From Candidatus Nitronauta litoralis (GTDB lineage: Bacteria; Nitrospinota; Nitrospinia; Nitrospinales; Nitrospinaceae), in assembly GCA_015698285.1 (NCBI GenBank), contig CP048685.1, positions 992,001 to 1,056,000 of the forward strand: a stretch of DNA of 64,000 nucleotides, in the 5' to 3' direction. Below the pieces are notes generated by a model that did not search any database, was not told the origin of the DNA, and saw only the letters and a list, made by a program, of their open reading frames with translations. Positions 18,127-25,955 of the stretch are shown one piece after another. Both the position numbers and the translations under genes were made by a program. Position 1 is the first letter of the stretch. Each line of letters opens with the position of its first letter.

Positions 18127-19266
18127 ATGACACTTAGAATAGGAATAGATGCCCGCCCTATCGAGTCTGCGGCATGGGGAGTGGGTCGCGTTCTCGATAA
18201 TCTGGTACGGCAATGGAGGAAGGATTCCCGGGGGCACCAGTTTTTTTTATATTTCAAGAATCAAATTCCCGATCGCCCGGAACTCCAGACCCCTCCCTTT
18301 AAAAGTAAAATTGTTCCACCGCCCTTCATCTTTAAATCCCACCGACTGTGGGAACAGATCAGTCTGCCCCGGCAAATTGAACGGGATGAATTGGATGTAT
18401 TCCTTGCGCCATCCTATATCATTCCGTTAAAGGCCTCCTGCCCAACGTCGGTGATTATTCATGATGTTTCATTCGCTCGATTTCCCGAATGGTATTCTCT
18501 TAAGGAAAGGATCGAACTGGCCTGGCTGATAAAACGAACGGTGAGAAAAGCCACCCACATTGTCTGCTGCTCAGATGATGGCAAACAAGAACTGCTTTCC
18601 CTTTATGGCAACCGGTGGGAACGAAAAATTCAAGTTGTTCCCTGGGCTGCGGATGAACGCTTTAAACCTGCAACCGGCCCGGCTGACACGATACAAATTA
18701 AATATAAAATTAATGGACCTTACTTCCTCTTCGTCGGCTACTTGTTCCAGAGAAGAAACCTTCCTTTACTGATCCGGGGATTCCATTCCATTGCCAGAAA
18801 TTTTCCGGACGTATCCCTGGTAATAATCGGGCGTGACAAGGATTACGGTGGGAGTCTTCCGAGTATGATACGTGACTTAAAGTTAGAGCAACGAGTCAAG
18901 ATTATTGACTACGTTCCCGAAGTAGACTTGCTGTCGTTTTACCAGCAGGCTTTTTGTCTGGTACACCCATCTACGTATGAAGGGTTTGGTTTGCCGGTGA
19001 TCGAGGCATTGGCCTGCGATGTCCCGGTATTACTGGGTCCTTCAGGAGCCTTGAAGGAAGCTGCGGGAGACGCTGCTTATGTTATCGACCCATTCAATGA
19101 AGAGGGCCTCGCCAACTCCATGACCTCTCTTTTGGAATCCGAGACATTGCGTCAGGAACTAAAAGAAAAAGGACGACTTCAAGCGGACGCATTGAACTGG
19201 AAACGAACCGCATCGGAAATCCTGGATGGCCTGGAACAAGCAGCCGGTTCTGAAAAGTTGACTTAA
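18127..19266 (+). CDS. Glycosyltransferase family 4
   Basis: A 379-residue GT-B enzyme. The start LRIGIDARPIESAAWGVGR and the C-terminal donor site VHPSTYEGFGLPVIEALACD (EX7E motif, about residues 285-300) are typical of GT4 mannosyl- or rhamnosyl-transferases. FLFVGYLFQRRNLPLLIRGF marks the beginning of the second Rossmann domain. It is the only plus-strand gene of the glycan region and diverges from galE. A GGA precedes the ATG by about 5 bases. The acceptor is unknown. Confidence 0.9.
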   Translation: MTLRIGIDARPIESAAWGVGRVLDNLVRQWRKDSRGHQFFLYFKNQIPDRPELQTPPFKSKIVPPPFIFKSHRLWEQISLPRQIERDELDVFLAPSYIIPLKASCPTSVIIHDVSFARFPEWYSLKERIELAWLIKRTVRKATHIVCCSDDGKQELLSLYGNRWERKIQVVPWAADERFKPATGPADTIQIKYKINGPYFLFVGYLFQRRNLPLLIRGFHSIARNFPDVSLVIIGRDKDYGGSLPSMIRDLKLEQRVKIIDYVPEVDLLSFYQQAFCLVHPSTYEGFGLPVIEALACDVPVLLGPSGALKEAAGDAAYVIDPFNEEGLANSMTSLLESETLRQELKEKGRLQADALNWKRTASEILDGLEQAAGSEKLT

Positions 19267-19295
19267 CCATCAGGAGTTATTACTTAAAAATATTT

Positions 19296-19466
19296 TTACG
19301 TCTGGGATGCTTTGCCAACCGCGACCGAATCAGAAAATGAGTCGTTGTCCTGTGCTTTTATGTTTAAGAAAATGGGATACAAAACCGGTGTGAGAACCAA
19401 GATAAGAAAAGTGGAAACGATCGATCTCCCCATGACGGAAACCGCCATGGGTCCCCAAAATGGTAA
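19296..19466 (-). pseudogene. C-terminal remnant of an RND efflux pump
   Basis: Read on the minus strand, codons from 19466 to the stop at 19296-19298 give a peptide with PFWGPMAVSVMGRSIVSTF and then LVLTPVLYPIF. This matches the last two membrane helices of AcrB/CusA-type RND transporters (the usual pattern is a GP-M/L-AVA-I start and a TLLTL-VVPVLY end). An in-frame TGA at 19467 and missing upstream sequence show that it is a fragment. The intact pump is not in the window. Confidence 0.65.
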
Positions 19467-19488
19467 TCAGGGTAATGAGCATTTTTCT

Positions 19489-19567
19489 CCCTCCCCTTTC
19501 AAGGAAAGGGTGCAGGAGGGATTATCAATACAACCTCCCCTGTATCCCCTCCTTTGTTGAGGAGGGG
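19489..19567. repeat. Twin-hairpin intergenic repeat
   Basis: Two adjacent hairpins. The first spans 19489-19520 (CCCTCC with GGAGGG, plus an inner CCCTTTC/GAAAGGG). The second is a perfect 8-base stem, CCCCTCCT (19546-19553) with AGGAGGGG (19560-19567). The layout resembles REP/MITE-like dispersed elements that carry two C-rich palindromes. It directly abuts the RND remnant. Confidence 0.5.
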
Positions 19568-19656
19568 AAGGCGCATCGAGTTCTTTCAAATGTTTGATCC
19601 TGGTTTTACAAAAATGTTTTTAACAAGGGGAAGGAAATTTCTATAAAAAAAATACT

Positions 19657-19890
19657 TCAATCTTTACCTGGTAAAAGGTTTTCTCGTGCATCATTTAGTA
19701 ATTCATCATAATTTGGTTTAAAAGGTTCGGCCAATTGCTTTTCAAGCAGGCATAGTAATCTCCATAGCGCTATTTTTTCTGATTCATGGGTAACCGATAA
19801 GCTTTCAGAATCACAAAACCTGGATAGCATCTCAAATAAAACCAATCCTTCATCTTTAGTTAGTGAAATATTTATGCTTTCTTTACTCAT
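19657..19890 (-). CDS. Small conserved-type protein of unknown function
   Basis: The 77-residue product (begins MSKESINISLTKDEGLV) is mostly helical and acidic, with a pattern (hydrophobic heptads, LLCLLEKQLAEPFKPNYDEL) that I have seen in small bacterial proteins of unknown role. A weak GGGG precedes the ATG by 8 bases. It lies between the RND remnant and a metallo-beta-lactamase remnant, so it may be part of decaying foreign DNA, but the frame is intact. Confidence 0.6.
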   Translation of the reverse strand: MSKESINISLTKDEGLVLFEMLSRFCDSESLSVTHESEKIALWRLLCLLEKQLAEPFKPNYDELLNDARENLLPGKD

Positions 19891-19899
19891 TTTTAACCC

Positions 19900-19959
19900 C
19901 TACATTACCCGCCTTTTGAAAAACGGGTTGTGTGTTTTCTCCTGTTCCGCAGTGACGCA
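19900..19959 (-). pseudogene. C-terminal remnant of a metallo-beta-lactamase-fold gene
   Basis: Twenty codons ending at TAG (19900-19902) read VTAEQEKTHNPFFKRRVM. The intact XRE-MBL gene at 25956-26786 ends TTVGQEKNHNPFFKGRVG. The match is close at both DNA and protein level, so this is the tail of a related gene, 6 kb away. Nothing upstream of it continues the fold. Confidence 0.6.
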
Positions 19960-19967
19960 GGCTAGGC

Positions 19968-20066
19968 AATGCAGAAAAAGCGGCGAAGAATCGTTCACGC
20001 CTGTCCGTCAAATGGGATGGGGACAAACTGAAAGAAATGAAAGTTGTTAAGAAAAAGGGACGTTAG
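19968..20066 (+). repeat. Degenerate repeat copy 1 flanking the Fic gene
   Basis: This copy encodes in one frame AEKAAKNRSRLSVKWDGD and then KLKEMKVVKKKGR before TAG. Copy 2 at 21454-21546 encodes QKKTSKNRSRLSV, a TAA, then WDGDQLKEMKIIN. Conservation at the protein level across diverged DNA suggests two decayed paralogues of one small gene's 3' end, lying either side of the Fic gene. The family is not recognised. Confidence 0.5.
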
Positions 20067-20175
20067 TTGTTGAGTTCTGTTTCGATAAAAAATTGTTTGG
20101 TTGAAAGACTTTTCCAGGAATAGAAAAAAGTCAGGTGAGTTTTTTAAATTTGCCCGCCTCCCAAAGACTGTTGAT

Positions 20176-21276
20176 TTACATTATTATTTCATACCGTGTG
20201 CTGCGGCCCCCTCCGGAAGCTGAAAGAATATTTTTTTCTACCAAACCCTGTAAATCCCTTGTAGCGGTTGCTTTTGAAGTCTGGGTGATCGCCATGTATT
20301 TTTTCGCACTCATGCCACCGGTAAATCCCTTGGGGCCTTCCTCCAGCATTCGTTTTATAGCTTTTAATTGACGGTCATTTAATTCGTTTTTGAATTTGTC
20401 AAAGAACCGGGCTTTTCTCAGGGTGAAGTTGATTTCCTCTTCCGCCTGGCATTGGGATGCAAGAACCAGATTTGCAAAATAAACAATCCAGGATGTGATT
20501 TTATTCGATTTTTGTCCCTGCTTTAAATTTTCATAATAGTCCTTTTTGTTGGCCTCGATGGTTTTGGACAAACTCATGAGGACAGGGCGGTCTATCCCCT
20601 GTGCTAGGGCCTTTTCAGAAAGGGCGCGCCCGACCCTTCCATTGCCGTCTTCAAAGGGATGGATTGTCTCAAAGTAAAGATGGGTGATGGCAGACCGTAC
20701 CACCGCCATTTTGATTTCGTTTTTCCTGCCGGGCGCAGTTTCATTAAACCATTTAATGAAAGCAGTCATTTCTTTCGGAACCCTGTTAGAGGGGGGAGCT
20801 TCAAAATGAATTTTCTCCTTCCCAACGGGACCTGAAATAACCTGCATGGGTTCTTTGTGGGTGCGCCATTTCCCGGCTTTTATTCTTTGTGCTCCCTTCA
20901 TAATCATGGAGTGCCAGGAAAACAGCTTTTCTTTTGTCAGTTTTTCAGCATAACTGTTCCTGGTATCAACCATAAGCTCTGCGATGCCCTGGGCTCTTTT
21001 ATCGCGGGATTGCGGGGCATGCCCCAATCCCAGATTATTCCTGATCGACGACAGGACATCCTGGCGGCTTAAATATTCGCCTTCAATTTCGGATGTTTTA
21101 ATGGCTTCTGCGACCATGATATTAATCGTGGCCTCGTTGCGATCATCTTCTGGAAGACCCTCCAGTAGACCACTGACCCTTCCGACCCGTTCTGCGTAAG
21201 CAAAGAGGATGTCTTCAATTTCCTTGAGGTTGTATTTGAAGTGAGGCCAGTCAGATTGTTGCCAGTTATAAGTCAT
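20176..21276 (-). CDS. Fic-domain AMPylase-type protein with inhibitory motif and winged helix
   Basis: The 366-residue protein has, in order: an N-terminal region like PF13776 (YNWQQSDWPHF), the inhibitory helix motif TSEIEG at 61-66, the Fic catalytic motif HPFEDGNGRVGR at 206-217 with all key residues, and a C-terminal winged helix (about 315-366; ITQTSKATATRDLQGLVEK). Fic enzymes usually transfer AMP from ATP to hydroxyl side chains of target proteins. The inhibitory Glu keeps them off. The winged helix suggests self-regulation through DNA binding, supported by the repeated CGGCTCA boxes at the promoter. There is no separate antitoxin gene. ATG at 21276 appears to coincide with the transcription start. 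Confidence 0.9.
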   Translation of the reverse strand: MTYNWQQSDWPHFKYNLKEIEDILFAYAERVGRVSGLLEGLPEDDRNEATINIMVAEAIKTSEIEGEYLSRQDVLSSIRNNLGLGHAPQSRDKRAQGIAELMVDTRNSYAEKLTKEKLFSWHSMIMKGAQRIKAGKWRTHKEPMQVISGPVGKEKIHFEAPPSNRVPKEMTAFIKWFNETAPGRKNEIKMAVVRSAITHLYFETIHPFEDGNGRVGRALSEKALAQGIDRPVLMSLSKTIEANKKDYYENLKQGQKSNKITSWIVYFANLVLASQCQAEEEINFTLRKARFFDKFKNELNDRQLKAIKRMLEEGPKGFTGGMSAKKYMAITQTSKATATRDLQGLVEKNILSASGGGRSTRYEIIM

Positions 21277-21348
21277 GAGCCAAATATAGCATATAATCGG
21301 CTCATTATCAATTTAAATTTGAGCCGAATAATCCGGGTTTTCGGCTCA
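21276..21348 (-). promoter_or_regulatory. Fic promoter with repeated operator boxes, probably leaderless
   Basis: Minus strand: -35 TTGATA (21306-21311), 17-base spacer, -10 TATATT (21283-21288). Initiation 7 bases downstream would fall on the A of the ATG at 21276, and no Shine-Dalgarno sequence precedes it. The box CGGCTCA occurs at 21298-21304 and 21342-21348, and in inverted form at 21320-21326; a partial copy covers the start codon (21276-21281). One box lies between -35 and -10. The pattern fits repression by a winged-helix protein, perhaps Fic's own C-terminus. Confidence 0.6.
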
Positions 21349-21453
21349 AAAACGAGAGGTACATGGGAACAATCGGGTTCAAAAAGGATGGGGGGCTGCA
21401 GGCCACACTTTGTCGAGCCCAGCGTTTCACTGCCACTTATTGCAGGTTATGGG

Positions 21454-21546
21454 GTGCAGAAAAAGACATCGAAAAACCGCTCCCGCCTGTCCGTATAATG
21501 GGACGGGGATCAATTGAAAGAAATGAAGATCATCAATAAAAATACG
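21454..21546 (+). repeat. Degenerate repeat copy 2 flanking the Fic gene
   Basis: Partner of 19968-20066: the shared stretch includes GTGCAGAAAAAG, CGCCTGTCCGT and TTGAAAGAAATGAA. The copies have about three quarters of bases in common by eye. This copy has an in-frame TAA after RLSV, so it is not a functional gene. It lies between the Fic promoter and the IS481 element. Confidence 0.5.
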
Positions 21547-21643
21547 CGCTTGATATTAAGTCTTCCGTTTTTCACAGCATTTCGTTTGTGGGGAAGAAAA
21601 GATTTTGTTGTTTTGTCGATTATTTGAAGAGTGCTAGTAATAG

Positions 21644-22858
21644 TCTGACAGTTGATCATTTTTGAAAAGAAAGTGGTCATTGGCCCTTGATTGGGTAAAT
21701 TGTAAGTGTCTAACGCTTACGAACCTACTCGACAAGGAGAATCCAATGACCACCGTGAACAAGGTAGCACGAAGGAAACTGTCCATGCTAGAACTGGCAG
21801 GTGAACTGGGCAATGTCAGCAAAGCCTGCAAAATCATGGGCTATTCCCGCACCCAGTTCTACGAGATTCGCAGGAACTACCAGACCTATGGAGCCGATGG
21901 GTTGATTGACCGTCTGCCCGGTGCCAAAAGTCCTCATCCCAACCGGGTTTCTGAAACAGTAGAACAGGCGGTTCTCGATTATTCCCTGAAACATCCTTCC
22001 CATGGATGTCTTAGAGTTGCCCAGGACCTGGTCCTTACAGGAATCAACGTTTCCTCGGGCGGCGTCCGGGGTGTGTGGAGCCGTCACAACCTCTTGCAGA
22101 AACATCAACGATTCCTGAGGCTGGAACAATCGATCAAGAGCAAGAAGATCGACCTGACCGAAGATCAGATACGCGCGTTAGAAAGGTTCAGTCCGGAGTT
22201 CCGTGAACGCCATATCGAAACCCGGCACACCGGTGACCTGGTGGCGGTGGACACCTTCATGGTCGGAACCTTGAAAGGCGTAGGCCGTGTGTACCTGCAA
22301 AGTGTCATCGATTGCTACAGCCGATACGCCTGGGGAAGGCTCTACACCAGCAAGTTGCCGATCACCGCAGTCCAGACGCTTAACAACGAGGTACTCCCGT
22401 TCTTTGAATCTCACGATGCCAGGATCGCGACCATCTTGAGTGACAACGGCAGAGAGTTTTGTGGACGAAAAGACCGCCACCCTTACGAACTGTTTTTGCA
22501 GTTAGAACAGATCGAACACCGCACCACAAAAGTCCGTCGCCCCCAAAGTAACGGCTTTGTCGAACGTCTCCATCGAACACTACTCGATGAACACTTCCGC
22601 ATCATGGGAAGAAAGAAGTGGTACGAGTCCGTTAAGGAAATGCAGAAGGACCTCGACACCTACTTCATCCACTACAACACTAAGCGTCCTCATCAGGGCA
22701 GAAATATGAACGGCAGGACACCGGAAACAGTCTTCAAGGAAGGTCTTCCAAAACCAGATAAAATACAGGAGCAAAAAATAAAAAAGACGGCTAAAATAGC
22801 CGCCTAAATCCAATACCCAACAAGGGCCTCTGTTCGGCAAATACTAGCTTTGTACAGA
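21644..22858 (+). mobile_element. IS481-family insertion sequence
   Basis: One transposase gene fills the element. Inverted motifs flank it: GGCCCTTGATTGGGTA at 21682-21697 on the plus strand and GGCCCTTGTTGGGTA on the minus strand ending at 22828, each about 30-40 bases inside a TCTG-starting end (21644; 22858 on the minus strand). The exact tips and any target duplication could not be fixed by eye, so the borders are approximate. The element separates the Fic gene from the ABC-3C system. Confidence 0.65.
21746..22807 (+). CDS. IS481-family DDE transposase
   Basis: ATG at 21746 is chosen because AAGGAG lies 6 bases before it; an in-frame extension to 21662 has no such site. The 353-residue protein has an N-terminal helix-turn-helix (about 12-60, GNVSKACKIMGYSRTQFYE), a second HTH region, and an rve integrase core with D169 (AVDTFMVG), D233 (LSDNGREF) and E273 (NGFVERLHRTLL). 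All catalytic residues are present and the frame is intact, so the element could be active. The tail is lysine-rich. Confidence 0.92.
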   Translation: MTTVNKVARRKLSMLELAGELGNVSKACKIMGYSRTQFYEIRRNYQTYGADGLIDRLPGAKSPHPNRVSETVEQAVLDYSLKHPSHGCLRVAQDLVLTGINVSSGGVRGVWSRHNLLQKHQRFLRLEQSIKSKKIDLTEDQIRALERFSPEFRERHIETRHTGDLVAVDTFMVGTLKGVGRVYLQSVIDCYSRYAWGRLYTSKLPITAVQTLNNEVLPFFESHDARIATILSDNGREFCGRKDRHPYELFLQLEQIEHRTTKVRRPQSNGFVERLHRTLLDEHFRIMGRKKWYESVKEMQKDLDTYFIHYNTKRPHQGRNMNGRTPETVFKEGLPKPDKIQEQKIKKTAKIAA

Positions 22859-22878
22859 TTATTCCGCTATTTATAGAT

Positions 22879-24597
22879 CTAAGATAGCTCTTGATAGTCT
22901 ATATTTAAAAAGCGGTTTTCTTTTGTGAAAGTTGCTCTTACATGATTATTAAATTCTAATTTAATTTTTTTTAAATCATCCGGGGATAACATGTCTTTGT
23001 TAAGGGTTAATATATACTGTTTGTCCGAAAGGATATTTAGAGAGTCGTGAATATAGTTTAGATTCTTAATCAGCGTATCTCTGTCTACTTCAAAGATATT
23101 GTCATGTATTAACAAGCCAGGGTGTTTGTTATTCGATTTCAATGAATTGAGCAAGGCGAAGTCATAGAAAAATACCTTTTCTCGGTCAATACTATGGCTT
23201 CCATCATCATGTATGCGCAAATCATATTTTACTATTTCTCTGTTTTCTCTAATATCAACTTCAAACGAACATTGTTTATTTCCATATACATACTCATGCA
23301 TATTTAAAATATATTTTTCAATTTTTTCTACTGAACTTATTGCTTCTATAACATAGGAGTCAAGCAAATGGATTTGGTTCTTTCTTTCTATGCTTTTATC
23401 TCTGCGTTCTTTTTCTTGAACTGTATATGCATCAAGGAAAGAATTTAAAGATGAGTGCTCCTCGAATTTCCGTTGATGAATCGCGATGGTCTTTTTTAAA
23501 TTTTTTAGTACACCTTCTTGGTCTAGTAATGCTGTTTTTTCTTTGTACCTATGGTCAAGATGCTTTAAATCTGAGCTAATCGACTTGATCTCATTGAGTA
23601 CTTGATCCTTTCTTTCATTTATCAAAGATCGCTGGAAATCATCTATTTTCTTTTTAAAGGCTGTAACTTCGGCAAGTTCTTTTTTAATTAAATCGCCCAA
23701 ACCATCCTTGAATTGGTTGTAGAGATCAGCGACCTCTTCCTCATTGATATAGTTATCACCTTTAAATAGTTGAATTTTTGAGAGTTCATTTTTTAAGATT
23801 TCTTGCAATGCGCGCTTATCATCTATTTTCTGTTCCAGGGCAATTATTTCAGATTTGACGATCTCAAAGCCTTCAAGGTTTTCAAGCCTATCGATGTCTT
23901 TCTGGGTTTTTTCAACCTGACTCTTTAAGTCGTTAAGGTCTGCCTTAGCTTCTGAGATGTTTTTTCCAGTCAAAGTTTCGATATTACTCTTTATCTTTGA
24001 TTTTGCAGCCTTGATTTTCGTTAATTGTTTGTAAAGGTTAATAGCCTCTTTATATGGTGCCGGATTTACTCCTAACAAATATAGGTGAGGCTCATAATCT
24101 GGGGGAATAGTTTTATCAGTATCAAAACATTTTATTATAGATTTGAATTCAGATTTTTCATCACGTATTAGAGGTCCTAATACTGACCGAAAAGAAGGGG
24201 ATTCGCTTGTGCTAGCCGTGCCAAAGGTCAATAATGTCAAATACTCTAAAATTTGAATTTTATCTGATATTGGTTTCTTCTTGCCGTTAACAAATAGCTC
24301 AGGAAAATTTTCATTGAACACATTTCTTCGAATAGTTAATTGCTTCTCGCCTATTTCGAAATCTAGGATTATCTCAAAATCATCAGGTAACTCATTTTTA
24401 GGTATTTTTGAGACACGACTCTTTGAATGATCTTTTAATAGGGCGTAATTGATAAACTCAATGCATAGAGATTTTCCGACACCGTTAGTTTTTACAGTTT
24501 TTTCTGTTGTTTCGCCAAATATTAAATTGAATCCATTTTTAAATTTAATGGGATTAAAAAGGGGCGGCTCGCTGTATAATTTTTTAATTTTAAGCAT
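22879..24597 (-). CDS. ABC-3C system ATPase (SMC-like, DUF2326 type)
   Basis: The 572-residue protein has a P-loop GETTEKTVKTNGVGKS (about 28-43), a long coiled coil (about 195-420), and a C-terminal part with HPGLLIHDNIFEVDRD (about 490-505) as the Walker B/D-loop region followed by YILTLNKDML. This is the layout of the RecN/SMC-like ATPase that anchors ABC-three-component systems, with a DUF2326-like C-terminus. Such ATPases are thought to sense invasive nucleic acid and license an effector. It is the last gene of three, overlapping the small middle gene by 8 bases. The cluster is much more AT-rich than its neighbours, indicating recent transfer. Confidence 0.8.
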   Translation of the reverse strand: MLKIKKLYSEPPLFNPIKFKNGFNLIFGETTEKTVKTNGVGKSLCIEFINYALLKDHSKSRVSKIPKNELPDDFEIILDFEIGEKQLTIRRNVFNENFPELFVNGKKKPISDKIQILEYLTLLTFGTASTSESPSFRSVLGPLIRDEKSEFKSIIKCFDTDKTIPPDYEPHLYLLGVNPAPYKEAINLYKQLTKIKAAKSKIKSNIETLTGKNISEAKADLNDLKSQVEKTQKDIDRLENLEGFEIVKSEIIALEQKIDDKRALQEILKNELSKIQLFKGDNYINEEEVADLYNQFKDGLGDLIKKELAEVTAFKKKIDDFQRSLINERKDQVLNEIKSISSDLKHLDHRYKEKTALLDQEGVLKNLKKTIAIHQRKFEEHSSLNSFLDAYTVQEKERRDKSIERKNQIHLLDSYVIEAISSVEKIEKYILNMHEYVYGNKQCSFEVDIRENREIVKYDLRIHDDGSHSIDREKVFFYDFALLNSLKSNNKHPGLLIHDNIFEVDRDTLIKNLNYIHDSLNILSDKQYILTLNKDMLSPDDLKKIKLEFNNHVRATFTKENRFLNIDYQELS

Positions 24598-24826
24598 TGG
24601 TAATTATATATGGTTCATCAAATTCTATAATGTCTAACGAATAAAGAAATAAGACCCCGTAATAAAGGCTTTTTGCGCCAATTTTTTTGGTTTTTCTCAA
24701 AGATCGTGCCGCATCAAAGATGCTAAGCGTATTGGTTTCAGAAGCATTTAAAAGTTTTAAGATTTCAGCCCCAATAACTGGAGCTGATTTTTTAAGATTT
24801 TCGTTTTTTGACACTAAATTAGCCAT
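24590..24826 (-). CDS. ABC-3C middle component (small winged-helix type)
   Basis: ATG at 24826 (MANLVSKNENL) is preferred: AGGTG lies 5-8 bases upstream, and it overlaps the effector gene by only 8 bases. An upstream in-frame ATG at 24853 would overlap it by 35. The 78-residue product has ILKLLNASETNTLSIFDAA, then YYGVLFLYSLDIIEFDEPYI, a compact helix-helix-wing pattern seen in ABC-3C middle components (MC6-like). It is thought to bridge the ATPase and the effector. Assignment rests mainly on position between the other two genes. Confidence 0.7.
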   Translation of the reverse strand: MANLVSKNENLKKSAPVIGAEILKLLNASETNTLSIFDAARSLRKTKKIGAKSLYYGVLFLYSLDIIEFDEPYIITNA

Positions 24827-25784
24827 TTTGCACCTGTTTATTTGGAAAGACATTGCATTTAATTAATTGATCCACAATGTAGAACTCAGCCGCACCCGAA
24901 TCAAATGAAAATCCATTGCTTGAAAGATGGTTCTCAAAATTCTTTACTAATAGCTTTAAAGCTTCTTTAGGATCTCCATGGCATTTGTTCAAAATATCGT
25001 CGCTATAACCCTTTAGGTATGTTCCGGCTTTCCGTAAAGCTTGCGCGCCAATGTCACTTTGGTCGTAAATAGTACTTAATATTTTTCCATATTCAATATA
25101 AAGATCACAGTACCTGTTAGTTAAAAACTCAGAGTAATCTGAAAATCGATCATATATTTTATTTTCAGGATCAGGGTCCTCTAAAAATCCACTTCCAGCA
25201 TCTGGGTGCTTTCCATTACTTAGCATTTCAATCATTGCTAAAATTGTGTTGACTTCATTAGGCAGTGTCGAGGTTGCTTCGTCTTGTAGTTCTTCGACTA
25301 AAAAGTCTCGAATGCTTTTGATCTTTTCCAGGTCAGATAAAAACTTTATATCTTTTAGTAAGGTATCTATATCCCAAATATCCTCTTTGGTATTTATAGC
25401 AAAATTATCATCGCCAATTGTTTCGTCTTTATGTTGACTCCTCTTAACAATATTAAGGATAATCAGTCGGTTATATTCATCAAATAATTTATGCTCAATA
25501 AATTTTTGAACAGTTTTCTTAGTTTTTTTTAGGCTAGAAGTTGAGGTTACTTGGATAGATAGTTTTTGTGCCTTGTCACTGAGGTCGATAGCCGCTGCAT
25601 TTGGATCAAAATTATTCTGATTTTCTAAATTGTATCCGTAAATTAAATTGAGTAATTTTTCGTAGAAATCTTCTGAAAAGTTATTAACGTCAGTTAAGTT
25701 CAATTTATTACTGGATTCTACAAGCTTAGGTAATCTAGTAAGCAATTTTATTATCTTGGTTATATACTCTTGTTTCTTGCTCAT
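24819..25784 (-). CDS. ABC-3C effector: SMEK-like domain plus ABC-3C C-terminal domain
   Basis: The 321-residue protein has an N-terminal region with DPNAAAIDLSDKAQKLSIQV followed by TSTSS (about 62-86), the pattern of the SMEK domain, which resembles a restriction-endonuclease-like core (acidic residue, then QVTS). The C-terminal part, KIYDRFSDYSEFLTNRYCDL to YIVDQLIKCNVFPN, matches ABC-3C C-terminal domains that tie effectors to the ATPase. It is the first gene of the operon, preceded by GGAAAGAG 5 bases before ATG. Action on nucleic acid when the ATPase is triggered is the family hypothesis; no catalytic proof is visible. Confidence 0.72.
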   Translation of the reverse strand: MSKKQEYITKIIKLLTRLPKLVESSNKLNLTDVNNFSEDFYEKLLNLIYGYNLENQNNFDPNAAAIDLSDKAQKLSIQVTSTSSLKKTKKTVQKFIEHKLFDEYNRLIILNIVKRSQHKDETIGDDNFAINTKEDIWDIDTLLKDIKFLSDLEKIKSIRDFLVEELQDEATSTLPNEVNTILAMIEMLSNGKHPDAGSGFLEDPDPENKIYDRFSDYSEFLTNRYCDLYIEYGKILSTIYDQSDIGAQALRKAGTYLKGYSDDILNKCHGDPKEALKLLVKNFENHLSSNGFSFDSGAAEFYIVDQLIKCNVFPNKQVQNG

Positions 25785-25955
25785 ACTCTTTCCATAAGCA
25801 AATTAAGTCATTGTATTGTAGGGCCTCATGCCTATTTTGAGTCGCTTGCGGACTTATGACTATTTTGGTCCCCAAGAAATGCACATCTTGTCATGTTCCC
25901 TCTGGATTCTACCTGAAATATCGGAAAAGGGAATAGGTGGGTATTCTTTCCCTCC

